Origin: Parietaria judaica
Taxonomy: Eukaryota > Streptophyta > Magnoliopsida > Rosales > Urticaceae
DNA: 64,000 nt
Direction of reading: 5' to 3'
NCBI GenBank assembly: GCA_954871525.1
Contig: OX940864.1
Span: 19,152,001 to 19,216,000 of the forward strand
This document shows, piece after piece, positions 48,560 to 59,701 of this stretch (within the stretch, counting starts at the first letter, position 1; the number at the start of each line of letters is the position of its first letter). The notes under the pieces are model-generated. The model was not told the origin of the DNA and searched no databases. It worked only from the letters and a program-made list of their open reading frames with translations. The translations under genes and the position numbers were made by a program.

Positions 48560-51500
48560 CTTTGAGCTCTCTCTCTCTGTAAAGCTCGAAGCTTTTGAGC
48601 TTCTCTGAGCTCGCTGTGAAAGATGGAGAGAGAAATCTCTCTCAAGTTCAGAACTTTATGTGTTTCTCTGGGGTTCTGAAAACAAAATGGAGAGTCAGAG
48701 AGTGAAAGTTGGAAGCTTTTTGAGTTTCTCTGAGATTTTGAGAGAGAGAGAGATTGGGATTTGTTTATGTTTACACGGATGGTTGTGTGAATTTATTTAA
48801 ATTAATAATTATTTTTCTGTAATTTTTCGAGGTTATAGCTTTTCAAGGTTTGGCTTGGCTTGATTCTCTGCAGATGCTGAAATGTGTAAATGTAGGATTG
48901 TATATTATAAATTATAATAGGGATATAAATTGGTTTTTATTTAATTTCTGTGGTAATTTTTTAGTCATTAAATTTTAAAAATATGTTAGGTTTAACAAAT
49001 TTTAAACATTCACTTTTTCTTATTATTGACAAAATTTTATCAATAAACTAATTAAATTTAAGCAAAAGCAGTAATTTTGATAGTAAAAAAATAAAATTTA
49101 CGTTATTGTAAAATTAAAATATTTAAATATTTACAGTGCTATTACTCTTTTGGAATATGTTTTTGACTGAATGTGAAATGTGGTGCACTTTATTTGGGAT
49201 TGGAATTATAATATAAATGGGAGAGAGTGAGATTTATTTCTTGAAAGATAAGGCAAAGCAGAGGCTTGTCCACTCAAAGTTTAGTCATCTCATCTCATCC
49301 ATGATTGGATGTTTGATTTGATTCATACATTTTTATTTTTTAAATTTTGTCTACTTTTCTTGCACTTTTCACTTATCAATTTGTTCACCTTTGAGAAAGA
49401 ATTGAGATGAACTATCAAATATGAGAATAAACTTTCTGCATTAATTTCACATATCTAACCTTTTTATTGTCTAGCAATTTGAATTTAGAACTATGTAAAG
49501 TTGAATCACTTCAAATAAAAATATAAGTATGATTGATGATTAATGATTCAAGTAGAGTTAGGTCTACATGTTAAATATGTTTATAAACGGTTATTATTGA
49601 CATGGGATATGTCTCAAGTCTTAACTCGAGATATGTAATTAGGAGCGGAGACGGCATAAATAACCAAGTTCAGATCTAATAACTAGAAGACTATATTATA
49701 AGATAACAAACGGTCATTATAAAAGAAGCAAGACAATCATTGTATTGTAATTTATTTGATTTCTAAACAACTCACAATTGCTGCGAATTAGAGAATTTAA
49801 CATTGAAGGCGGAAAAAAAAAATGCAGTAAAAACCTCGATAAAACTTAGAAATATCCGCATTCTATGCAAGGGCGGAACTATTTAGACCACCAAATGCAA
49901 GTGCAATTCATCCTTTTCTGATATTCTTTTACCTCTAAATTTGTGATATTTGTATTTAGATTAGTTTAATTATTTATTATTGTATCTTTAATTATGCTTA
50001 TTCAACTTCTACAACAATACTTAAAGGTCCATAATTTTAATTATTGACTTGTTTATATTATTATTATATGAGTTTGTTTGTTTGGATGACAAGAAGCATT
50101 GTTTAAGTTTATGAGGACTCACTTCAACGGTTTTTGGTTTAAATGACACAAATAAATAAGCTAACAATAACATTAATACATTATAAGAGCATAAATTCTT
50201 AACCCAACAACCACAATAAATTTGCTGTTCGATTAACATTATATAGTGATTTAAAAGCTTGGTATTTTTGTGGATGACCAAACTCTTTATGTCAAAATCA
50301 AATCACATGTTGGAAAATGGAAATCATTCCCATACATATGGATCACTTCACAGACATGTCTGGATCTTCAAACTCACCTTGTCGGTAAAGGAAAACGTTT
50401 CTCTATTCTGGATCTGGAAGGAAGCAATTTAACATAGATTGTCTTCAATTTAAGTAACTTTATTGGATAATAACCCAATTCTAGTTCTATTTTGACCAAA
50501 TTTAAGTAAATCCAAACCAGAAAAATTGATAGCTAATCTAATTACATTATTTTATATATGATTTATTTAGTTTTACTTTTTTTTTTTATTCAACGGTTTA
50601 GTTTTACGCAGAATCAAGATCCAATAATTTAAATTTAAGATAATAAAATACAAACATTATCTTTTTAAATCCAAACTATAATCTCGATATTTATGGTGTA
50701 ATTCTTAGAATGTCCCGATCTTATTATTTAGGGTTTTTTAGAATGTACCAAACATTATAAGTGACGGGTCTGGTCCTAACATTTAAACTCGATTACTAGA
50801 AGCTAAAATAACGAATATCACATATTTAAATAACATGACATACCTAAATTATCTAGTAACACAAATAAACCGAGACTAATTTGACATCATGGTCCTTTCT
50901 TATCTGTAAGCAGCTAAATTACTTAGGAAGAAAAAGAAAGAAAACAGGTTTAGAACTTTAGAAAATAACATCTATTTACTCTCACCTTCATATAATGTAC
51001 AAAACCTAACCTCTTATGTTATAAAAGTGACCCTATTATGACAGTCGACAGAGACTAGAGAGAGTCAATCTATATACTATTTCACAATAAAGTTAGACAC
51101 AATTCTCATCTATATGCAGCCAAATTAAATTATATATTTAAGAAGAAAAAAAACCTTTATGAGAAAAGAACATATTTATTTTCTACCTTTTCATGAATAG
51201 GAAGGGAATAACCTTTCCACAAATCTGACCCACATTTCCTCACAAAGGGTCTCCCTTTCTTTCATGGTTTTAGTTTGCAGGGGCAAAATGGTAATTCTGA
51301 TGGTGCCACTGGTGGGGCTATGTTAAGCTGTGAATTATAAGCTCATTAAGGCAACAAAAGTCAACTTGGGATTCACTTTCTGGTCAGAGAAAAACAAAAA
51401 CAATAACAAAAAACAGAAACATTGTTTACTGAATTATTAACTAGGATCCAGGTTCAAAACACAAGGTCCTTATATAAAAAAGATATTGTTGTATTATATA

Positions 51501-51704
51501 ATTATATATATTACAAGCTCAGAATGCAAGAAGAAACATCATTTCGAAATTTTTTTTGTTTAAAAGTTTCAACACGTTGGAACTGATGTGGACCCTCCCA
51601 CGAGTCAACGGCTACAGAATATATGCAGATGCAGAATCCCCTAATTTGTAGTGAATTTACCTTCATGCCCATGTACTGAAAATGTTGTCGTTTCTTTTTC
51701 TTCT
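48560..51704. other. Intergenic DNA, no gene seen
   Basis: The first 250 bp hold CT/GA-rich leader and promoter sequence of the LTRCxSAP gene. The remainder is AT-rich, with no supportable frame, RNA gene or bordered transposon. Confidence 0.45.
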
Positions 51705-54432
51705 TCATGCCCATGTACTGAAAATGGTTGTCGTTTCTTCTGTATGTCCACTACTACATGATGAATCAATAGGTCTTTTCATGCCAACCTTCTTGTTATT
51801 ATCATCTTCTTCTTCATCTGAGAAAAATATTAAAAATTAAGTTATAAGTATACATATGCAGGTTCCTGAAAAACTTCACTCAAAATCAACTGAAAAACGT
51901 GTATCGGGGTTCGCCAAGGTGATGAATTCAAGAAAAAACTTTACTCAAAATCAACTGAAAAACGTTGCAAAGCAAGGCACAAGCTATCCAATATCGCGCT
52001 TATATCAGGTTTATTTTTAACTTAAGTAAGCTTATTCATAAACGACTAAACTACTCTTAGTCTTAATGACAATAAGTACAAAAGACAATGAAGGACATAA
52101 AACATATGCTAATTCCCCTCTATGCCCTTCTCTCTGCGCCTATACGTAAGGGCCATCACATACATGTATATTCTAAATCATCATAAATATATGTGTGTAT
52201 ATAGTTACTTATATAAAGAACAATGAGCATATTGAAGAAAACCTGCCTGAGAAAGTTGAAAGAGAGACTTCTGTTAGGCGCTTAACGCAGTCTTTGAGTG
52301 CTTGGAGCTCAGCTTCTTTGTCATGGAGCTTTCTTTGAGCCAAAGTCAACTCCGATTCAAGCTCTCCTATTTTGTTTTCCTGTCTTTCAATGAGCATGTG
52401 ACACAATTTCTGGTCCAATTCTTCTGCCAATACTCCATTTCCGCATAACTCAGTTTTTTCAAGAAACGCTTGATCCGAAATTTTATTCTACAAAAAATTT
52501 GAGATCAAAGTTAGGGAAGATCTGCTAATTACCACATATATTTTGCAATGTTATTCCTCGGAGTAGTTAAAATGTGTGATAAAATTTTAAAAAATCATTA
52601 CCTACATAATTCTATCAAGCTCATAACGATTTATGTTAATCTTATAATAGAGAGTGAATAATTCAAAGTGCCTTGAATGAAAGTTCAGGGGGCAAAGTGA
52701 ACCGAAACAAAAATTTAAAGAACAAAGTGTGCCTAAAATCAGAAAGTGTGCCAATTTGTTTATTTTTGAGGGGCAAACCGTACCCGTGAGTAAAATCCAG
52801 GGTTATTGCCATTCTATATAAAAAAAGGCTAATACCTAAAGGCTTACCGCATGTAAATCTCCGTTATCCTCTTGGTTAGAAGCTTCCATATTGCACCATG
52901 GAAGTTTCTGCAATTCGAGCTCAAGCTCTGCTTCGAGTTCATCCATTTCCATCACCGGCTCTTCGGTTAAAACACTACTGCCACAGTCAACGTCGTTGAC
53001 CAAATGAGGACTGAAATTTTGTATGCCATCATATTCACTCACAATTGTTTCATTAAGATTGGGGCTTGATGATCTTGGGAAGATTTTCTCTTATGAATCT
53101 CCGATTTCAGTTCTTGAACGACCTTTGTGGTTTCACTCACGGTGTCATTGAGCTTGCAGAGCTCGGCTTTCCCAGCCGACATCATGCACATCATTCCAAC
53201 ACCGAGTCCCACACCGAAGAGGGATGCATCTGCAACAATTTACAAAAAAATGTTGGGAAAAATGAATGGTACGAAGCAAATAAGAAATCTATGGTAGTTA
53301 TCCTTTCAAAATCAAAGCCCAGTCGCTTTTTACACAATTTGTGAGAAAATTCTGTTACATACGCCATAATACTCCTATGTTTAGGCCCCGAAATTCTGTT
53401 AAATACATATCTATCTTAGAAAGTAGAAAAACTACAAATAACACATCAATCTGCACATCATTTTTTTTTTATGTAAACTCGTGTTAGATGGGAAAACGCC
53501 CTTAACCCGCGATGGTCATATAAGCACCCAAATAAATAGAGAGTCTAAATTTCCCGAAACAAAAATGAAAAAACAAGCCTATATGAGAGGGAAGACTGAA
53601 TTAAAAAGACAAGAAATAACGTTGTAACAGGAAACAAATAGCGGAATCAAATAAGCAAATGAAAGCAAGAATTGAAGCTGAAATTCGCCACGATCGGATG
53701 CACATGATCTTCGACTCATTTCCCAGTATATCGGTCCCACGCTAATTTGCACTGCATCAATTTTACTCTACTCATTCAAGGATTAGAGTGCCCTAAAGCT
53801 TATACAATACTCTCCTACACTAATACAATGATTATATGCCACAATTTGACATTGCTTTTGGCTTTTGAAGAAGCAAATTTGAAGCTAATCGATTTTTGCA
53901 AATACTTTTTGACCTTTCCAAAAAGCTAATCAAATGATTCGAGAAACGACTTTTTGAAGCTACAGAGATCAAGCATAACGTAAAGGTGCAATCTTTATAG
54001 AACATTTTCTCGGAAGCCAAACAGAATTGAGAGAAACGGAGAAGCCAGACCTTGAGACGAGCACGATGAGCTGCGGTTTCCGGCGACATTCCGGCATACT
54101 TTCCTTCTTTTCACAGAAACGTGGAATCTCCTCGCGTTACCATTTCTCTGATCCAGTCTCTCAGCCATAGCTTCTTCCTTCGTCCGTCGTCCCTCTCCTT
54201 TCTTCTTCTTCCTAGAGTTCATCGAACCGGAGCTCGAGAATCTAAAGACTCCCTCGGCTTCTTCGTCCACGAACTGTGGCTCCGATTCGCGACCGGAGTC
54301 AGAGTCGCTCTGGTCTCGGAGATCGTCACCGTCGCAGAGCTTCGGAGGCCGATCGGAGCTTCGCTTGAAGAGGCGCTTGGCGACGATGCCGGTGGATCCG
54401 GCAACCGCCGCGGCGAAGAGAGCTTGCCACAT
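51705..54432 (-). CDS. POLAR-like protein, frame disturbed in exon 2
   Basis: Exons 54432-54051, 53229-52848, 52487-52247 and 51817-51705. Start chosen at MWQALFAAAVAGSTGIVAKR because related proteins begin there, as I recall; in-frame ATGs at 54528 and 54585 would add up to 51 residues encoded partly by a GA microsatellite. Landmarks: a hydrophobic N-terminus; FRFSSSGS; CSSQDASLFGVGLGVGMMCM (a second hydrophobic segment); TTKVVQELKSEI; SSVLTEEPVMEMDELEAELE; the coiled coil of exon 3 (ELDQKLCHMLIERQENKIGE through ELQALKDCVKRLTE); and an acidic tail DEEEDDNNKK. The family includes POLAR, a polarity factor in asymmetric stomatal divisions. Within exon 2 the frame changes between QELKSEI and SSVLTEEP, so an indel (real or a sequence error) or an unusual splice must be involved. 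The last intron starts GC. Confidence 0.75.
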
Positions 54433-55260
54433 TCGTGAAGAGTTGGTTGTGGAAATCGGAGCTCCAAGCTTTGCCTTCAATGACTCTCTCTCTCTCTCTC
54501 TTACAGAGTTCCCGCTTTCATTTGACATTTTGACTAGTTTGACTTTGAAAAATAATTTGCAGTTTAGTCCTTCAGAAATTTGCATTCGCTGTTAGGACCC
54601 CGTGGGCGTGCCGTGTGGTTCATACATATAATGAACTTCTTGTCAAAATAGTTGCTAAAAGCGTAGTGGGTAATTGATGCGGATATTCTTGAAAGGAAAT
54701 TACTGAGATTCGACATTAAGTGGCCCGATTTCCAATCTTTATTTTAGAATATTATGCTATTTAATTTTGATTATTATGTTGTCATTATCGGTTCGTTTGA
54801 TTACGGAATTTATGACATTTACACTTTTTATTGTTTATCTTCCTTTTTAATATTTGAATTTTGAACCATATTTATAAAGAGTTGGATGTTTCCAATTCAT
54901 TAGTTGATGATTAATAATAATAATAATAATAATAATAAAGGTCAAATTTTATGCTTACAAACACAAAAGTTCTCGTTCTTCGTAGCTCCGGGTGCGTCGG
55001 TAATATTCTTTGATTTAATGTTAGTTACATAAATTAGCAAAACAGCCAAAAGCTCGAAATGATTAATTTGGTAATTCTACTCTTTCTTTTTTGTTACATA
55101 TAATGGTTGGATAAATAATCCTCTCAAGTTCAACATTATGGTTTGACATTCATTATAATTTGAATATTCCTAATTTCCTATACAAATATTAGTTTCTACT
55201 CTAGATTCATTTATTCTTTAGAATTTTGCTTTTATATGCCCTCAAAATATATAAATAGAA
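54433..55260. other. Spacer upstream of the POLAR-like gene
   Basis: Leader and promoter region of the POLAR-like gene, with a (CT)n tract at 54486-54500 and an (AAT)n run near 54912-54940. No other gene seen. Confidence 0.4.
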
Positions 55261-56056
55261 GGGTTAATTGCGGCAATAATGCACAACCTTTGTTCAACAG
55301 GGGTTTTAGGTCCCCAACCTTTCAAAGTGTGGGCAAAAATACACAACGTTTGTTTAATGTAAAATCCGTTGGTCCTTCCGTTAGGTATGTTAAATTCTGC
55401 TGATGTGGCATCGTTAAACTACCAAATGGACTGCCAACTTGTAATATTAATTACATAACTTAATTAATAAGAATAAATTAATTCCGATTTTAATTATGAT
55501 TCAAAAAACAAATTAATACTTTAAATTAAATAAATAATTTTTACTCCCCCTAAAAATCTAACAGACTCTTCGTCGAACATGACTAAAATTTTGAAAAACG
55601 ACGAATTTTTAAACATGACTAAAAGTTGCAAAGATTACATAACGACAATTTATTAAACGACTAAAATTTTGGGAAAACGACCGATTATTAAATACAATTG
55701 TAATTTATAAAACGACATAATTAAGATGTGAATAATATTGAAGCACGAGTTTAAAATAGGAACTACGCGTTAAATAAGTATTGTTCGTTAATTTAATGTT
55801 TTAATTTATTTTTTTAATCATAATTAAAATATGATTTAATTTATTCTTATTAATTAGGTTATGTAATTTATATCACAAGTTGGCAGTCTATTTGGCAATT
55901 TAACGATGCCACATCAGCAGAATTTAACATTCCTAACGGAAGGACCAACGAATTTTACATTCAACAAACGTTGTGTATTTTTGCCCACACTTTGAAAGGT
56001 TGGGGACCTAAAACCCCTGTTGACCAAATGTTGTGCATTATTGCCGCAATTAACCC
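55261..56056. mobile_element. MULE-like MITE with long inverted ends
   Basis: Exact 9-bp target duplication TAAATAGAA (55252-55260, 56057-56065). Ends GGGTTAATTGCGGCAATAAT and its complement; complementarity runs about 250 bp (GTGTGGGCAAAAATACACAA, GATGTGGCATCGTTAAA blocks on both arms). The interior contains AAAACGAC words. Same terminal family as 8214-9354. No coding capacity. Confidence 0.9.
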
Positions 56057-56539
56057 TAAATAGAATGTACTTTAAAATAATAAAATAAAAGGCTCCGTAT
56101 TCTTTCTTTCAATTTTCCTTGAACAAACAAGATTTTACTTCACCACAATATCAAACTAAGTATATAATGTTTATTATATATAAATTTGCATTATAAATTT
56201 CTACACCAATGAGTTATAGAATTAGGAACAATAATTATCTGTGTAAGACTGTATAGAGGCTAATGTCCGTACAAACTCCGAGAGCAATTTACCTGCAAAG
56301 AGAAACAAGAAAACATTAAAAGAGAAACAATCTAGCTCCAATTTGAAAGGTAATTAACCACGAACTCGAATTCTTTATCAAATACGGATAATGGAATTCA
56401 AGTTAATCATGTTTTTTACTTAGCATCACCACCGGTTTCTTTCAAACACTGATGTCGGATATGTCTTGACTCGAAATATTTCACAAAAATAGGGAACAAA
56501 ATGAACCATTAAGTGAAAAATAAGAACGCAATTTATGTC

Positions 56540-57612
56540 CGGAACGATATGAGAAGAAGCAAGCTCTTGGCTATCCGCTCTCGCTTGACACTCCATTTAT
56601 GTCAGGCTTCAATGTTCACGGAAAATGGAAGAAGAAAAAAAATCGGCCAGTAAGAAAAACATAAGGATCGCATTGTTGGAGATGTAAACTTCAAAAATAA
56701 CACAGAAATGGCGAGAAAAAAAGCCATTATGTGAAAATAAGAAGGCAATTTATGTACGGAGCAAAATGAGAAGAACAAGCTCGGGGCTCTCTGCTCTTCA
56801 CTTGACGCTCCATTCATTCGGATCAATAATCTAGAAGCACAAGCATACATCTTTCTGAGTAACCCTTGTTCTTTCTGAAAAGAAGCAAGCTCGTGGCTAT
56901 CTGTTCTTTGGTTGAGGCTCCGTTCCATTCAGATTTACTTCACTCAGTAGCATTTGCATTTTACCATTTAACCAATCTTAATTTCTAATTAAGCCTATTC
57001 TGGGAAGGCGTCGTAGAATATGTCTGCCTCAAAAAGTTCACCAAAATGGCAAAAACAGCCATAATCTGAAAATTAAATAGCAAAATTATATCTGGAGTGA
57101 TATGAGAAGAAGCAAGCTCGTGGCTTTCCGCTCTTCACTTGAACCTCCATTTCAATTAGATCAACGATTCCCAAGTATTGCTTCATTAGAGCAACATTGG
57201 TCCTTTCAAGCCTCACATTTTTCATATAAAACTCACATTCTAACTTACCATTAAGCAAATCTTAATCTCTAGAACTAACACATAAGTCTATTCCGCGATG
57301 ACATTGTCGGAGATGTCCGCCAAAAATATTCATTTGGATGGCAAAACAAACAGCCATAAACTGAAAATTCAAAGGCAAATTTATATCCGAAGTGATATGA
57401 GAAGAAGCAAGCTCGTGGATTTCCGCTCTTCACTTGAACCTCCATTTCGATTAGATTTACGATTTATAAGTATTGCTTCATTAGAACAACATTGGTCCTT
57501 TCAAGAACCCTTTTCTCGCTTTCTCGACATCTAGATTTACGATTTATAAGTATTGCTTCATTAGAACAACATTGGTCCTTTCAAGAACCCTTTTCTCGCT
57601 TTCTCGACATCT
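56540..57612. repeat. Degenerate tandem array downstream of LPP-gamma, with an exact 80-bp duplication
   Basis: Phrases such as ATGAGAAGAAGCAAGCTCGT and TTCACTTGAACCTCCATTT recur near 56548, 56768, 56878, 57100 and 57398, followed by GTATTGCTTCATTAGA and ACATTGGTCCTTTCAAG blocks, giving irregular units of about 100-300 bp. At the right end an 80-bp segment is duplicated exactly head to tail (57453-57532 and 57533-57612). Confidence 0.8.
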
Positions 57613-57761
57613 AACCACTGGGTGAATTCTATGCTAAACTTATCTAAATTGAAGCAAAGACATGATAAACAAAGCTAATTCAATCAACAAAGAGAATTTC
57701 TAGAGAGAAAGCGACTCACCCAAATCGTTTCGTGTAGTCGCTGTTCTCTCGATCTGACGGA

Positions 57762-58430
57762 TCAATCGCACTTCGACTCGACAGCCTTCCTTGCAGCCCT
57801 GGCATTGTCGTACTCGAACTTCATCACATTGGGAATGTGCGAAGTGTCCTTGACGTAGAACCACCTCCCGATCAAGCTCTCCTCAATCACGGGGAAGTAA
57901 TCGTGGACGACATAGTTCACGAACCAGTACCACGAGGCCCCGAGCACGATCCCGAGCGCCGCGCCCGCGAAGACCTGTGCCACCGTGTGGTAGCCGAGGT
58001 AAACGCGCGAGAACATCGTCAGGACGGCGAGCGACCAGTGCAGCGCGTTGACGAAGGCCTTCTTCGCCGGGTGCCACACCGCGGTGACCTTGCAGGTGAG
58101 GAGCGTGAAGTAGATCGCGAAGAAGAACATGTACTGCGAGTGGCTCGACGGCCAGCCGTGCGAATCGCAGGTCTCGAGGATGGCGCAGGTCTCGGGCCTC
58201 GCCTGCTGGACGGAGGTCTTGATGAGCTCGTTGATGAACTGCGAGGTCAGGAACCCTAGCCCAAGGAAGATGGCCTGGAGCTCCCGCCGGAAGAGGATGT
58301 GCGCGAAGAAGCCGCCGAGGCTGATGAAGACGGGGACGAGGGAGACCCAGGCGAGGAAGTGGCCGAGCTGGTCGCCCCTCCGGTACCGCACGTGCGTCAA
58401 GGTCACGGCCTTCAGGAGCGGAGCTTCCAT
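57762..58430 (-). CDS. LPPG: Lipid phosphate phosphatase gamma / dolichyl-diphosphatase
   Basis: Intronless, 222 residues, starting at the first ATG (MEAPLLKAVTLTHVRY). It is a PAP2-superfamily membrane phosphatase. The three catalytic motifs are visible: KTSVQQARP (71-79), PSSHS (94-98) and SRVYLGYHTVAQV (141-153, His148). Four or five hydrophobic segments surround them, consistent with an ER or plastid-envelope protein. Plant LPP-gamma is described as a chloroplast phosphatidate phosphatase, and the same lineage includes the dolichyl-diphosphatases that recycle dolichyl diphosphate for N-glycosylation; sequence alone does not choose between these. Unlike its AT-rich surroundings the gene is strongly GC-rich, especially at third positions, which gives long antisense open frames that are not genes. 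Confidence 0.93.
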   Translation of the reverse strand: MEAPLLKAVTLTHVRYRRGDQLGHFLAWVSLVPVFISLGGFFAHILFRRELQAIFLGLGFLTSQFINELIKTSVQQARPETCAILETCDSHGWPSSHSQYMFFFAIYFTLLTCKVTAVWHPAKKAFVNALHWSLAVLTMFSRVYLGYHTVAQVFAGAALGIVLGASWYWFVNYVVHDYFPVIEESLIGRWFYVKDTSHIPNVMKFEYDNARAARKAVESKCD

Positions 58431-58930
58431 GGCGGACAAGAGCAGCTAGGGTTTCGAATCGGAGGGGGGATTTTATACTGAAATGAAGGGTCGATTGCTT
58501 CCAGAGAGAGAGAGAGAGGGAATCGAAGGAATGTGCGAGATTAGGGATTACTAATAAAGAATTGGAAAGTGCGAGGCTAGGGTTTCCTAGCTGAGATTCT
58601 GGAACGTCTTGGATGTTGAGGTCGAGGAGAGGAGGTGTTTGTTTCCCAAGAAAGTTGCGAGCTTGACCAACGAGAGTGTGACACGTGGACTACACCCCGG
58701 CAAGAACACCGCTGAGTCCGAGTAGTTCGAGAGTGTCGACTGTCTGTTTTCAACTGTATTTGTCGTTTTAGGTCCGACGTCGTTTTAATTGTTGTTTGAT
58801 GTACACGTGGAGAACGCAGCACAACGTGTGTTCGTTCGGACTTCGGAGTGTAACCGTAAGCTCTCTGATTTCAACTATATTTGTCGTTTGCCGCGATATT
58901 GTCGTTTTTGAGTTCAGACATCGTTCGAAC
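58431..58930. promoter_or_regulatory. LPP-gamma upstream region
   Basis: GA-rich leader (58502-58518) and presumed promoter of LPP-gamma. TGTCGTTT-type words recur at 58758-58785 and 58880-58925. No further gene seen. Confidence 0.35.
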
Positions 58931-59693
58931 TAGGGGTGCAAGCGGATCGGGTACCCGGATTTTTTGCCATACCCGCTACCCGGATCCGGAATCCGGGTTT
59001 TTTGAAATTGAAACCCGGATCCGGATATTTTTACATAAAAACCTGGAAATCCGGATCCGGATTAAAACCCGGTTTTAAAATAAAGAAATCGGTTTTAAAC
59101 CCAGATCCAGATTTTTATTTATTTTTGGTTTTAAAATCCGATTCCGGGTTATAATACGGATTTAACCTAAATTTTATATTTAAAAAAAAAACTTGAAGTA
59201 ATTATAGCCAAAATTAAAAAATCAAACTATATCATAAACATAACACGTATACTTACAAAAACTGATAAGTAATTAACATAATAAATACATGTAATGTTTT
59301 ATACTATAAGTATTGTGAGAGGAAAAAAAATTATATCAATTTTGGACTAGAAAAAACAAATGATTAACCTACAACATTAGTTTGGAGTTGGATGAGAAAC
59401 AAATAAATGAATATTTCTCTTGATAGAAATTCAATATGTATTTTTTTTTGTATGAAAATTCTAAATATTTTTATGTATATATTTAATAACCGGGTTTTAG
59501 TAAGCTACTATGCGGGTTCCGGGTTTTTTATTCTCTAAATCCGGTACCCGGAACCGGTTTAATCCGGATGCGGTTTTTTTAATAAACCGGTTCCGGTTTA
59601 ACCCGGATTAATACGGTTCCGGTTTATTTAAAATACGGTTCCGGTCCGGATGCGGTTTAAAACCCGCATTTCCGGGTTTTATTTGCACCCCTA
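58931..59693. mobile_element. hAT-like CCGG-rich element (copy B)
   Basis: Exact 8-bp target duplication GTTCGAAC (58923-58930, 59694-59701). Termini TAGGGGTGCAA and TTGCACCCCTA form a perfect 11-bp inverted repeat. The outer 200 bp at each side are AACCCGG/ATCCGG/CCGGTTTT words; the middle is plain AT-rich sequence. 763 bp, no transposase. It is the best-preserved copy in the window. Confidence 0.92.
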
Positions 59694-59701
59694 GTTCGAA
59701 C

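Noticed and set aside
53011..53042. A 32-nt intron in the POLAR-like gene
   Set aside because: Borders are good and it restores the frame, but it is well below known plant intron lengths; kept only as a hypothesis behind an indel.
57837..58481. Plus-strand frames opposite LPP-gamma
   Set aside because: GC-rich third positions of the phosphatase gene keep the opposite strand open; the products are charged and low-complexity.
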